In this document: positions 12,763 through 23,911 of the stretch, piece after piece | Layout of the letters: each line of letters opens with the position of its first letter | How positions within the stretch are numbered: position 1 is the stretch's first letter | Assembly: GCF_027172205.1 (NCBI RefSeq) | Contig: NC_070612.1 | Coordinates: 34,869,183 to 34,933,182 of the forward strand | DNA: 64,000 bases | Direction of reading: 5' to 3' | From: Podarcis raffonei | Lineage: Eukaryota; Chordata; Lepidosauria; Squamata; Lacertidae | Made by a program: the position numbers and the translations under genes | Notes under the pieces: model-generated | Database searches by the model: none | What the model was told of the DNA's origin: nothing | What the model saw: the letters and a program-made list of their open reading frames with translations, nothing else

Positions 12763-12985
12763 TACAGTGGTAACTCGGTTTTTGAATGTAATCCAGTCCA
12801 GAAAACGGTTGAAGTTCCGAAACATTCAAAAACCGAAGCATTTATTTATGGAAAACTCAATACAGAAGCCGCATGGGATGTTCGACTTCTGAAAAGCGTT
12901 CGAAAACCGAAGCATTTACTTCCGGGTTTATGGCATTCAAGTTCCAAAATGTTCATCAACAGAGATGTTCAAAAAACGAGGTATA
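12763..12985. mobile_element. Tc1/mariner-like MITE, right end lost
   Basis: Begins tacagtggtaactcggtttt, the same terminal pattern as 16965, 31603 and 62466. The interior has repeated ttcgaaaaccgaagcattta blocks in both orientations. The right end breaks off at aacgaggta without the expected ccactgta, so the copy is truncated or decayed there. Confidence 0.75.
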
Positions 12986-14194
12986 TGTTGCGCTCGGTTT
13001 GCTACTTTTTCTCCCCTTCCTGGCTCACATAACAGCTAACTTTGCCCTAAAAATTCAGACTCTGTCATGACAACTCTGATGCGTCACCCAGGCCTAGTTT
13101 CATATCTAAGTGCTGAAGGAGGAGCCTTACCCATTTGTCATCTGGCACAAAGCCCCATTTCCTTGGTTTTCTTAATGGCCTGTCTGGACTGGCTATTCCA
13201 GCATTTGAAGCTGTGCTGGATCCAGGCATAAAAGGGTCTCTCATAGAGTCTACTTCCTCTCCACCAAACTGTCCTTGTATTCACAAACTCATAGCGGTAT
13301 TAATATCTTGGCAAAAGTGTGCCAGCATATTTGAGGTGGATTAATAATAGTTTTCAAACACTTTTAGAATAACTTGGGTTGGGGAGGCGGTTTTGGCGGT
13401 GGAGTTTTCTGTTAAAAATAGCATGGAGTTCAATGTCAGGATTATGCAACAAAGAGATATTTAAGTCATATTCATGGTGTGTGCATGGCATTAAGAAGCA
13501 AGCTGTCTTACGTTTTTGAGATGCAATGCTTACTAGTCCACAGCTAATAGATAGTGCCTGTAGCATGTTTTTGCTAGACAGAAAAGCAAACAATCCTCTG
13601 TATAGATTTTTGAAGCTTCGCGTGACCTCCTGTTCAGCTTTGATATTGTAGCAAAACTACCCAATTGGATTTGTACAGATTTTCCCTTGATATAATGTGG
13701 GGATGAAGGAAGATCTTGAAACACTGACCTCTCTTTTTTCTCAGAGAGACCATTTTCCTTTTGTTAACCAATGATGAAAACCTTCCGAATGTCCCTGCAG
13801 ACTTGCTATAGTGGCAATTATCTCCCAAGACTGGTACAGAAATGATGTCTGGAAGGTTTTGCTGACGACAGCCGCTATCTGATGAAACTCTTGACCTAAT
13901 GAAAAAATACAACAGTAGAACGAGCTCTGGCTTCTGCACCGGCTAATTCTAGTACAAGACAAATTGTTCTCCCTTCTGCACTGGTTGCTTTCCTCATTTA
14001 GTCATTAAGAAAATCCAACAATATCCAAACACAGTTAAAGAAAGCAGTAAATCATTCCTTCTGTTTCAGAGATGAATGTGGTTTCTTCTGCAGCCAAAAC
14101 AGCACCATCCAGGCAGAGATCTGCTAGTGCACATGTGCTTTTCTTCCCATAAAGCAGATGTGATTTTACCTGTGAAATTGCCTTACCTCATATA
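12986..14194. other. Intergenic, nothing recognised
   Basis: No supported gene. Open frames of 60-101 codons here lack recognisable domains. Confidence 0.4.
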
Positions 14195-14517
14195 TGTCCA
14201 TTTGGCGACTTTGATCTGCAGAATTGGCACTGCCACAGGTGGCATATTGTTCCTTTGGAACTCCCTGCCTATTGACATCAGGCAGACACATTTACTGTTC
14301 TCTTCGGCACCTACTAAAATAATTCCTATTTAGGCGAGCCTATGTAAAATATTGACATGTGCTCTAATCCATTTTTAGCTTCTTGTTGATTTTAAATATT
14401 TCATCAATGTTTAATCTTTAACTGTTTTACTGATGATTTTAGAGTTTTCTCCGATTTGAAAACTGCATCGAGGTTTGTTTTTACAGTTAAGAGGTATATA
14501 AATTTTATGAAACGAGT
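14195..14517 (+). mobile_element. L2-type LINE 3' end, diverged
   Basis: Contains a decayed end of the reverse-transcriptase frame (tggaactccctgcctattga, cctatttaggcgagcctat) followed by the T-rich 3' UTR with gtttttttattg-like runs and gaggtatataaattttatga at the end, as in vertebrate L2 elements. Compare 31281-31902. Confidence 0.6.
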
Positions 14518-15137
14518 AAAATATTCTCCCATGCCTGGAATCAACCCCCTCAAACTGACCTGAAAAAAAAGTTACCTCATGACTTCTTCTCCTGAACTTT
14601 AACTGGGAAACTGACACGTGGGAAACATGGAAGAATGGCTATCAAGCATGTGTGGTCAGTGCACTCACTGATTATCTTTTCAAATGAAGACCTTTTTCTT
14701 TTCTGTTTTTTATCTAAATAATAATAATTCAGCACTGATTTCTTTAAAAAGTGAAAATACTTCACTTTTTTATGAGCAGCTGTCAGGCACACAGTAGGCA
14801 GCCTCTCCACTTTCTAGTACTTACAAAATAGTGAGTGGTAGATTCATGTTTTCAAGAATGCAGGCTCCCAAGAAAGTATCGCGTGTACACAACTGAAAAA
14901 GTGATTTGTAGAATGAAATAACAGGCACTCTCCCCTCGCAACTTTGAAAGAAAGGCAAGTGCATCAAAAACCCTGTGCCCCATCTATTAGAAATTTGCAG
15001 AAATTTCCTAATTTTTGAATTTTCATTTTCCCCCCCATTGAATGCTGGAGAATAGAAAAAAAGAAAAAGAAAGTGGGAGCAATTTTCACCACAGCATTTG
15101 CAGTGGCCAACTTGTGGCAGAAGGTTTGCAGAAGTAC
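14518..15137. other. Intergenic, nothing recognised
   Basis: No supported gene or repeat family. Confidence 0.4.
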
Positions 15138-15640
15138 CAAAAATGTCTAGAAAAAAGAAAAATCCTTAGGGGAGGACCCTCCAAACAGTGCAATGAGGAC
15201 TGAGCGTGCTCAGTGGTTGGAGAGCTGATTTTGAGGTGGCTTTTTTTCTCTCCTCCAGCTGGAACTTCCTGGAAAGGCATTCCGACAGCCCTCAGCTGGG
15301 TCCCGGAAGTGTGGGGAGAGACATGGCCAGCCTCAGCAAAGGCCCGCTGGGCCTCTGGCTCACGAGGAGACCCTCCCCGGAGCCCGATGGGGACATCCTG
15401 AGAAGGTCTCCTCGTGAGCCAGAAGTGCAGCAGGCCTTTGCTGAGATTCTGCAGCCTTCCAGCTAACAGCTGACACTGGGAAAGCCACACTTCAGCTGAA
15501 CAAGCCCCCATCCTGCTCTGGAAACCTCTCTGCGCCTCAGCGGAGCAGCCTCAACAAGCCTATGGCTCGCAAGGAGACACACACCCAGCCCAAAGAGGTG
15601 CGTTCTGGCACCTTTTTCTCTAGAAAAAAAGCACACTCTT
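15138..15640. repeat. Inverted-repeat element, probable MITE
   Basis: Ends carry tctagaaaaaagaaaaat (left) and tttttctctagaaaaaaagc (right). Inside, ctctggctcacgaggagacc near 15352 recurs inverted as ggtctcctcgtgagccagaa near 15404, part of arms of about 40 bp that also include cctcagcaaaggc / gcctttgctgag. The open frames on both strands (86-141 codons) are a product of the GC-rich palindrome. Confidence 0.55.
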
Positions 15641-15654
15641 CACTGCAATGTTTT

Positions 15655-15779
15655 GAAGAGAACACGAGGGTCCTCTAGTCCAACCCCCTGCAATGCAGGA
15701 ATTTTTGGCCCAACGTGGGGCTCAAACACACGACCCTGTGGTTAAGTCTTATGCTCTGCGAACTGAGCTATGCACCCCA
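15655..15779 (-). mobile_element. tRNA-derived SINE with CR1-like tail
   Basis: On the minus strand: ggggtgcatagctcagttcg head with box A, a box-B-like stretch, then cctgcattgcagggggttgg actaga tail. Same family as 22864-23007 and 38738-38869. Confidence 0.8.
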
Positions 15780-16964
15780 CTTGTCTTCTGTAAATCATCT
15801 GAATACCAGGAACCCAGAATGAAGTCAAGCAACAAGTGTCTTATCCATCCTCCTTTTAAATAAATATTTGTCAGTCTGACTGCAGGGACAAGAAGTGCAG
15901 AGAACACAGTGGACTCTCGCAACTGTATATTCTTTTAAGAGCTTGCTTCGAAGTAGAGCTGCTGTGGCCCTATGGACTACAATTCCTATTATCTCTAGTC
16001 ATTGGCCAAGCTGGCAGAGGGTGATGGGAGTGTTTGAAAAGCATGGAAGAATGTACAGTGCCTCTCTTACCATTATAATGTGCATATTAGTTGTTCTGGC
16101 ATCTTTTCCCCTACAAAGCAGCTTTCAAATGCTCTGATTAGAAAAAGTGGGGAGGAAAAGGATGCTTAACTACTTCTCTGCTTGCCATCTTTCCACTCCA
16201 ACTTGCCAAGAGACTTGACTTGGCAGGGATCAGCTCTACTTGCAGCTCCTGAGAGAAACTCATTTCATTAGGACTTTGGCTCCAAATTTAAAAGATGCCC
16301 AGCGGAAGCCTTGCTTGCAGAGGAATAATTGGAAGTGCACTTTGTAGGGTTTTATCTGCTCCACACTGGGCATCATATGGCATTTAGTGTGGGACAGGTA
16401 GGCTTGGCTAGGGAAGAATTACCTCATAGGCCCAATTAGCATCCCTGCTGGGCTAATTTGGCCACAGGTTACCTATGCCTGATTTACAGGAACACCTAAA
16501 ATAGGGTGAAGAATGTGTGAATCACTTGCTTCTTCTCTCTTCATGACATGCAAACCATTTTTTCCCCAACACTAGGATTGAAGTTAGCAGGGCCATCTGG
16601 CATCCTTGCATTACACTTTCAACTTTGTTGTTTAAACTTCAGAGAAAAACGGTTATCTTGTGTTCGGATATATGAAGTGAAATGCATCTCTCAAACAACT
16701 AAAGCAAGCATTGCTCTAAAAAAAACAGCCCTTAAGATTCTGAGCATCAACATCAAAACATTATCTCCCAGTAACTTGTGGTAACTAACTTCGAAGTTGC
16801 TGAAAGGGTGTCTGCAGCAATGACACATCTAGCCAAATGGAAGACAACTTACCAGAACACACATAAAGCATGCAAAAGGCAAACAAAAAAGGTATGATAG
16901 TTTAAGAACATAGCCTCTGATTGGATCAATCAGGAATGCATTTTATGCAACATATCTAATCTTT
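15780..16964. other. Intergenic; one small repeat fragment
   Basis: Around 15965-16045 a fragment of the palindromic hAT MITE is visible (tggactacaattcctattat, cattggccaagctggcagag). The rest shows no gene or repeat that I recognise. Confidence 0.4.
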
Positions 16965-17207
16965 TACAGTGCTACCTCGGGTTAAGAACTTAATTTGTTC
17001 CGGAGGTCTGTTCTTAACCTGAAACTGTTAACCTGAAGCACCACTTTAGCTAATGGGGCCTCCCGCTGCTGCCATGCCACTGCTGCACGATTTCTATTCT
17101 CATCCTGAAGCAAAGTTCTTAACCCGAGGTACTATTTCTGGGTTAGTGGAGTCTGTAACCTGAAGCATCTGTAACCTGAAGCGTCTGTAACCTGAGGTAC
17201 CACTGTA
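16965..17207. mobile_element. Tc1/mariner-like MITE (TA...TA)
   Basis: Starts tacagtgctacctcgggtta and ends taacctgaggtaccactgta, near-perfect inverted termini with TA at both edges. The interior carries repeated ctgtaacctgaagc units in both orientations. It belongs with the elements at 12763, 31603 and 62466 by its termini. Confidence 0.88.
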
Positions 17208-17957
17208 TACTGAGGTTACAGCTAGTTTCCCCAAGAAAAAGGAAGTAGCTAGAAGGCAGTTTGCCTCTTCTAAGATTGCAAGTTATTTCCCCAAGTCATA
17301 CTCAAGAGTAGACCTAACGAAAGGAATGGAACTCAGTTACTTTTCTATTTTACCTGGTTTAGCTGGACAGTTGAAGCCATTTCCCAGGGTGTGGCCACTT
17401 GCATGATGAAAGCTTCTAGGAGCCACGGGTAAGAGCTGAGTGCAGGGTGGTGGACAAAGGACCCCAGAAGCACATGACCCTCACCAGAGGTTCTAGCCCT
17501 CCCCTAACCTCATACACCCCAATGGTAGCTGATGGGTCTCAAACCCTCAGTGAGTTAGTCTTCCTCTGCATGTGAAGACAGGCTCCGGAGTATTGAGCTG
17601 ATGACAGCAATAGTGGGTTCAACAGTCAAGAAGGTGGTTACCGTACAGGCCATAGAGGAAAATGATGGGTAGGTGGGGCTCATCAACCTGGGAAGGTAGC
17701 CCATCTAGGAGATGGTAAACTGATCCTAGAACGCTGCTGCCTTGCAGCTATACTCATTCATGAGAAAGGCTTTGGGAGTAAACCCCTTGGGGGAAAGGAG
17801 TGACACAAATTGTAATGCAATAAATAGTTTACAATTACTGCTGCACAACAAAAGCATAACCTAAAAGGCCAAATGTGATTTCACCACCAAATTAAGCAGT
17901 ACTACAGCTGACAATTACAACCACAATCCATTTGGATTAAACACTCCAACAAGGGTT
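17208..17957. other. Downstream flank of CETN3, possible old LINE piece
   Basis: About 17330-17830 is GC-richer than its surroundings and reads like degraded repeat (ggtagcccatctaggagatg, ctgctgccttgcagctatac, tcattcatgagaaaggcttt), reminiscent of the upstream part of RTE/BovB-like elements. I cannot confirm the family. No gene was seen. Confidence 0.3.
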
Positions 17958-17977
17958 ACAGAATATAAAAAGAATAC

Positions 17978-17983
17978 TTTATT
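17978..17983 (-). terminator. CETN3: CETN3 polyadenylation signal
   Basis: AATAAA on the minus strand, about 345 nt beyond the CETN3 stop codon. The implied 3' UTR covers roughly 17960-18328, which is repeat-free. Inferred from position only. Confidence 0.6.
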
Positions 17984-18328
17984 AAAATGGATGTCTGTTA
18001 AACTCTTATATAAAAACTAAGGCCACGGCTAATGCTAAAATAATGTCAACTTCAAAAGGTTTTATACTATGATTTAATTTAAAATTCTTATACAAAGCTA
18101 TTTTACAAATGAGTACTCAAACGTAACACTGCTTAATCTAAAATTTAATGATATAAAATATCAACCTCTTAGTACATAGATTTTGTGTTTCTTTTGGTCC
18201 TTTGAGGGAAATTATTTTTTGCATGGCTCCTGCTACAGAAATTAACTTAAACAGAAAGGTGGCAGCTTCAATGCTGAAAGCCGATAATCCTTTCTTTTTG
18301 TGCCAAGTTCATTTCTTTTCTTGTACCG

Positions 18329-18372
18329 TTAAACATCTCCAGTCATGATGGCAATAAATTCTTCCTGGTTGA
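18329..18372 (-). CDS. CETN3: CETN3 exon 5 (C-terminus and stop)
   Basis: Encodes [14 protein letters not shown] and TAA (first base of the Ile codon comes from exon 4). The acceptor reads tttcag on the minus strand. It completes EF-hand loop 4 and the C-terminal helix. Confidence 0.93.
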
Positions 18373-21300
18373 CTGAAAAAAACGAAGAAAACAGGTAAGT
18401 ATTGACTGCATATCTTACTTGAAAGCTTTTATCAATCAAATAAGCTCCTTTTGGCAGTCTGAAGGAGGCTAAATACTGAAATTCTCTCAAAAATATTAAA
18501 GCAAATTAACATTCATTAGGAAAGTCTGTAGTGGACCCTTTTGAAGGATTAACTTGGTATGAAATCCTCAGAGCAAGCAATTATCACACGAAATAAAAAT
18601 AATTTAGCTTTACTAAAACAGACTAGTTGGTAATTATTTACATATAAATATATATATATCTGCTGCTATCATTTCATGCTGCATATTGCTGAAAGCCCCG
18701 AATCCTCTTGGCCTTGTCTTCTAAATTTGAAGGTACACTTAAACTTCCTGATTTCTGAAGAAGATTCTATGGTTATTTTTTAGTGACTTATATTGCAGAT
18801 TCAACAGCATCGTAGGCAGACAATAATTCACCCCAGTTTTATTTATTCATTGCAAAATAACAGAAGAGGCCAATACATTCATGTATAACCTATGGCATAT
18901 AATTTCATACTTTAATAGGGAGAAATTGAATTTCATTCCCAGATCCATGGGCAGTTTGTAGGATTACATTTTCTGGAGAGAAAATCAGTCACTTGCTTGA
19001 CCATAAAATCATCACACAGAAAACAAATTCAATGCACTATTTCTATATCATATTTATGATTAGCACATGAACACAGCATTTTTAGAACTTACTTTCTCCA
19101 TCACCATCTTTATCAAATTCTTCAATCATTGCCCGAAGTTCTTCATCGGTCATGTTTTCCCCAAGTTCTCTAGCTACACGGCGCAGGTTTCTCAGGCTTA
19201 TTTTACCCGAATCATCATCATCAAACAATTTAAATGCCTTGAGTATCTCTTCATGAGGATCTCTCTCAAGTATCCAGTCTGTCACTAAAATGAAAACAAT
19301 TGGGAGATCTGTCTATTTCTATGAAATTAACTCTACTTCTGTTGGTGAAAAAATAATAATTCTGCATTGAAATGCTCTAACTCTATTCCAAACCCTCAGG
19401 TTTCTGACCCAAAGAATTTAAAAGATTAGCTTTCATCATCTACCTAAAGAGGCGGGGGGCGGGGTGTACGCACATGTAGTAACCTCAACTGCATGGATTT
19501 GAACTCCACATAGGAAGTGAATATATGGAAAATGTCACAACTTACTGAATACTTAGAAAGGTAACCGAGTAGTCATACTTCATTTCTGCAGAAAACCCAC
19601 TCTCTCTTTTGATCTTTCTATAGCAACAGCAAATATTGTAGGAATCTTCTACATACGGCTGCCAAAGTTAAATACAAAAATTGCCCCATAATAATTACTC
19701 TTCCATAGTCCAATAGGTGTTTTTTTTTTAAAAAAGTTGTGGATACAGAATAAAAAAATAAATTAGTTTTAAAAGGAGATACTGGGGGGAAATAGCAGGA
19801 CATGAAAAACTATGGAATGCTAGTAAAGTTTAAGGTTATCTATCCCCTTTGTTCAGTTTCATCACTACTGGCAGATAAAGGTGGGATAGAAGAGAAGAAA
19901 GTGAATGCAGAGGGTCAAAGCAAAATGTTGATAGTTCTTTCTTTCTTTCTTTTGGGGGGACACACACAATGCTGTAAACATTAAAAGGCTCATCTGTTAT
20001 CCCCGATACATTTGCATACCCATCCATTAAGAATCAAACCAGCTAAATTTCCAGCTATCAATTATTGCCAAATTTCCTCCTGTCAATACATGTTTAAAAT
20101 CCAATACTCACCAACTTCATTAAAATCTTCAAAGGTGATTTTCCCAGTTCCTTCCCGATCATAATCTTTAAGTATCTTTAGCACATCTGCTTTTTTCACA
20201 TCAAAACCTAAGGCTCTCATTGCCACCTTTTGGGAAAAGACAGAAATGCAACAATGTTGACTCACAAACCATTTATTCATCGTAGTTCATACTGACTGCA
20301 ATAGCAAGTTGATGATAATAAATGACATTTTTACTCACATGAGAATTTCCTAGATGATAGTAAAGGGGAAAAAATCCTAGGTAGATGTATGGGATTGTAA
20401 AGATAAAACTTCCAAATGGTTACACATTTCTGAAAGTCTGCCCACTTTTCCACAAATGCCTGGAGGACAAAAAAATTAGTGTTTGTGCAGTTTTAAGTGC
20501 TTGGCTGGCTGGGGGGGACAGAACATGATTGCCGTACCCAAGCTGACACATCTGGCGTCCAGAGTGGGAGAAGCAATACTTCCCTCTTGGCAGCAAACAG
20601 GACATTACCAAGAGGCTCCTGCAACACTGCAGAGATCTCTGCAACAATCTCAGATTCCTGAGCAAAATGGGTGCTCTGAAGCCAAGCCAAACAGCACTCT
20701 GCACATCATTTATGGATCTTTATTTCCTAATCTCCAGCCAAGAAGCATCTGGTGCCTCCAAAAGCAGCACCTGAAGTGCTACTTTGATAGATGAGAGTTA
20801 ACGTGATCCTGTGATGCCACAGGAGCCACTATGGTGATTTCCTGTTTTCTGGGTGGAGGTTTACCAGTGGAGGGAGAAAAAGGTAACTCTTGCTATACTT
20901 TTGGCCTTGCCAGCACTTTTTCAGTGAAATTCACTAGGAGAGCAGCAGTGATCAAGCCAAATGCTGAAGGAGCATAATATTTTATTCTATGCTACTGCTG
21001 GAGTGAATGGAGAGAACTGGGTGCACCCGCAGATTACCAACTTGCCGTCCTTGTTTAACCTCTTGTTTACTGACATTACAAAATAAGCATGCTGACTGAG
21101 TAGAAATGGTTTGTGCTGTCAGTATCCTAAACAGTTCAGCAACAACTTCTATGTTTCCAAGTTCCAAAAGTGATTTTTTTGTGAGAAAAGAACAAGAAAA
21201 AAATAGCTCTATGAAAAAGACACTCTGGGATGGCAACCAGATGGAATAAATTTCCCACCCATGCTGCCTTTGGCTCTTACAAAATGAGAGCAGAAGATAT

Positions 21301-23593
21301 GACAGTATGACATTTTGAAAATTATGTTTATTATATCAAGGCTGCATGGGATTAAGCCTTACTGAAATCATGGAGACTTTCCTCAGAGCAAAGAAGTTTA
21401 AGATTGTATTGCTGGAGAACCACTGACATCAAGGTTCTTAGAACATTAATATATTGCACGTAACTCCACATAGCAGCCTTAAGATGTTTCTGACAAAGAG
21501 AAACAGGCTATGATGGTATCATGTATACCATACCACAATGCTAAAATTCTAGATCTATAGTTTGCTCTGGAATGCAGATCTATGTTAACTATGAGCACCA
21601 AGGGGAATGCATCTTTCCTAGTATTTACTTTTAAGTGCTTCTGCCTTATGGCTGGTTTAAACATCATAGAAACAGATCGCAAACATTAAAAACACCAATT
21701 CAAGAGCTGCTGCAGTGAAGTTGCTAAAGTGTGAGCTATAAAACTAGTTCAAACCTCACTACATGCAAACCACTTCCTTACAATCTCAGCCTCCTCTACA
21801 CTATGGGGGCAATATTAGCCAATCTCATAGGAAGGTTGCAAAGATTACTAATATTGTATACTATATACTTACTGAATATTCAGCAAGTGCTATATAAATG
21901 CTATTACACCACTCAGTTTTACTCTGTATGAATCAGCCATCTTCGTTCATAGCATGTATACCACAGAAAAATGTATCACAATATGTAGCTAACACACCTT
22001 ATAAGGATTATACAACACTGTACAATTATAAAGCAAAATATCAATATTTTTATAAGAAAATCAATTGCCTTCAGTTCATGATAATCTATAGCTCTGTCTT
22101 TATCTGTGTCAAACAACTCAAAAGCATCTTTAATTTCTTGCTTCTGTTCTTCAGTCAAGTCTCTTCTTTTCTTTCTCTTGGTTTTGTCAACAGGAAGCTC
22201 AGATCTAGAACATAAAGACAAATGTAGTCAGGTATGCTTTTTTCTCTCTTAAAGAACACACAATTTTAGTTCTGTGGCATATCTTAGTGGGTAGGTATGT
22301 GTCACCTTGATGAAGAAAACAGAATGAGAACTGATTTCATGAAATGTCCAGTCTTAGTTTTAAGATTTATGATGGATTCATAAGCAACTGTATTTGGGCT
22401 AAGGCTGGTGTAGGAAAGCTTTGGCCCTCCAGATGTTGCTGAACTACCATTCCCATCAGCCCTGGCAAGCATGGCCAATTGCCAGGAATGAGGGGAGCTG
22501 TAGTTCTTCCAGCACCTTGGAGGGCCAAATGTTTGCCACACTTGGACTAGAGACTACAATGACAAAACAGCATACTCTGTCTGCCATCAAGACTCCCTTC
22601 TGCTCTTTTTAGTTCACCTTTTCCCTGATATATGTATATTATATTCTTAAAATGGACTTCTGCATTCCTAAAGGCTACGGGAGTTCCTATACTGATTTAG
22701 TAAGGAAAGCAAGGGTGCTGGTGTTTGCACCTAATTGAACACAAAAAACCTGCTTTCTACAAAGTCAGACCATTAAACCATCTTGTTCAGTACTATGGTA
22801 GACTGCAGAGCTTTCCAAACTTTTCAGGCTGGTGACACACTTTTTAGACATGCATCATTTAGTGATGGCTCACTTGGTTAGAGCATGGTGCTCATAATGC
22901 CAAGGTTGCAAGTTCAATCCCTGTATGGGACAACTGCATATTCCTGCATTGCAGGGGGTTGGACTAGATGACCCTCAGGGTCCCTACCAACTCTTACAAT
23001 TCTATGACACAGTAATTCAGTTTTACTAGCAAACCAGAGGTTAAACTAACCCCTTTCGAGCTCTGGTAAGGAGCACAGGGAGCATTGCAGCCAAGACACT
23101 AAGGTGTTGCAACAGTTTGGAAAGCTCTGTTGGTAGAGGCTCTGCATGGCTTCAGAGATGGCATTCCCTGCCCTGCCTAGAAGATACCAAGAACCAATCT
23201 GGAAATGTGTGCAGGGAAGGCATTTGCTGCACCACTAAGCTATGGCTCTGTGCTCTGCAGTGGCAGCCCACCTCACCAAGGATCTAACGTTTATGAAGAT
23301 GGCCTGGAGCATCACAGCCCGAAAACACAACTCTGTGCGTGTCTTCCTACATAAGAAGGGTCTCTAGCTTTCACTCCATCCTTTAAGGTGAACGCTGGGC
23401 TGCTGCCTACCTATTCACCTTGGTTGCCAGCTTACATTATTCGATGTGCTAAAGTTGCTTAGATTATAAATCTAAATGGCATTAAATCACTTCCACAAGC
23501 AGCTTTGAGAACCTAAGCGGGGACGCGCATTATTCTTCCTTCCTCTTCCCTCGCCTACAAGGTCCAAGGCAACTATCAACAAAACAAGATGTA

Positions 23594-23630
<37 letters not shown>

Positions 23631-23911
23631 TAATAATAATAATAAAGCTGAAATCCCCGACTCGAAAGACAAGAGGAATCGGTCGGCTACCAAATGCTTT
23701 TGCGACGGGAGGGGGGAAGGGGATGCCGCGCGGCACCCGGAGCCAGTGCGCACGCTCGCTGCGGCAAATATCGCGACAAGGCGGCTCGCGACGGTGGGGA
23801 GGGGGGTAGAAAACACGTTGCGTTGCCATGGCAACAAGAAGCAAAAAGCCCTTCGCTCGCGGCTTCCCTCCCTCCCTCCTGCCAAGGTACCAACCTCGCC
23901 ACCAAATTCAT
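18329..23911 (-). CDS. CETN3: Centrin-3, five coding exons
   Basis: Centrin-3 is a calcium-binding EF-hand protein of the centriole and basal body. The minus-strand exons are 23895-23911, 22069-22204, 20112-20226, 19093-19284 and 18329-18372. They join to 504 nt, or 167 codons plus stop, the length of human centrin-3. Four EF-hands are visible: loops at residues 38-49 ([12 protein letters not shown]), 74-85 ([12 protein letters not shown], degenerate), 111-122 ([12 protein letters not shown]) and 147-158 (DKDGDGEINQEE). The N-terminus has the basic KTKRKKRR tract typical of centrin-3, which separates it from CETN1/2. The first exon encodes only MNLVAR (sixth codon split); the start is chosen because it is in frame, at a GC-rich promoter, and aligns with the family N-terminus. 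Intron 2 uses a GC donor. All other introns are GT-AG. No break is seen. Confidence 0.95.
19093..19284 (-). CDS. CETN3: CETN3 exon 4
   Basis: 192 nt, acceptor ttttag, donor gtaagt. Encodes the linker helix ([20 protein letters not shown]), EF-hand 3 and the start of EF-hand 4. Confidence 0.95.
20112..20226 (-). CDS. CETN3: CETN3 exon 3
   Basis: 115 nt, acceptor cccaaaag, donor gtgagt. Starts exactly at the Val of KVAMRALGF, so the reading frame is carried from exon 2 at a codon boundary. Covers EF-hand 2. Confidence 0.95.
22069..22204 (-). CDS. CETN3: CETN3 exon 2
   Basis: 136 nt, acceptor ttctag. Encodes [20 protein letters not shown] and EF-hand 1 up to DYHELK. The 3' edge is AAG followed by GCAATT. 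No GT lies at the position needed for the conserved HELK|VAMR join, so a GC donor is inferred. Confidence 0.92.
22398..22552. mobile_element. Palindromic hAT-type MITE in CETN3 intron 1
   Basis: The left end has ctttggccctccagatgttg and the right end accttggagggccaaatgtt, with catggccaattgcc in the centre. Same family as 58338-58457, which is better preserved. Confidence 0.65.
22806..23129. mobile_element. hAT-type MITE interrupted by a SINE
   Basis: Inverted ends cagagctttccaaacttttc and acagtttggaaagctctg pair almost perfectly. The element is split by the tRNA SINE at 22864-23007. The outer flanks both carry tggtaga, offset by three bases on the left, so the target duplication is probable but imperfect. 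Lies in CETN3 intron 1. Confidence 0.8.
22864..23007 (+). mobile_element. tRNA-derived SINE with CR1-like tail
   Basis: The head gatggctcacttggttagag (box A) is followed by a box-B-like caagttcaatccctg and then cctgcattgcagggggttgg actagatgaccctcagggtc, ending in tacaattctatga. It is inserted inside the hAT element at 22806-23129. Confidence 0.85.
23595..23645. repeat. (AAT)n microsatellite in CETN3 intron 1
   Basis: About 16 AAT units with one interruption. It creates artificial Tyr/Leu runs in open frames on the minus strand. Confidence 0.9.
23822..23835. promoter_or_regulatory. RFX-type X-box palindrome
   Basis: gttgccatggcaac is a perfect 14-bp palindrome matching the X-box bound by RFX factors, which drive centriole and cilium genes. 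It lies in intron 1 about 60 nt past the exon 1 donor of CETN3. Confidence 0.7.
23895..23911 (-). CDS. CETN3: CETN3 exon 1 coding part
   Basis: Seventeen coding bases: ATG to GCGAG, then a gttggt donor. They encode MNLVA and two bases of Arg6, joined to exon 2 to give MNLVARSEL, which parallels the MSLALRSEL of human centrin-3. The microexon is too short for ORF callers, so this call rests on frame, donor, position and N-terminal similarity. Confidence 0.85.

Noticed and set aside
22864-22935. Possible tRNA gene
   Set aside because: The head has box A and box B-like sequence, but it continues into a CR1-like SINE tail and the arms do not pair fully. The same applies to 38738 and the minus-strand copy at 15779.
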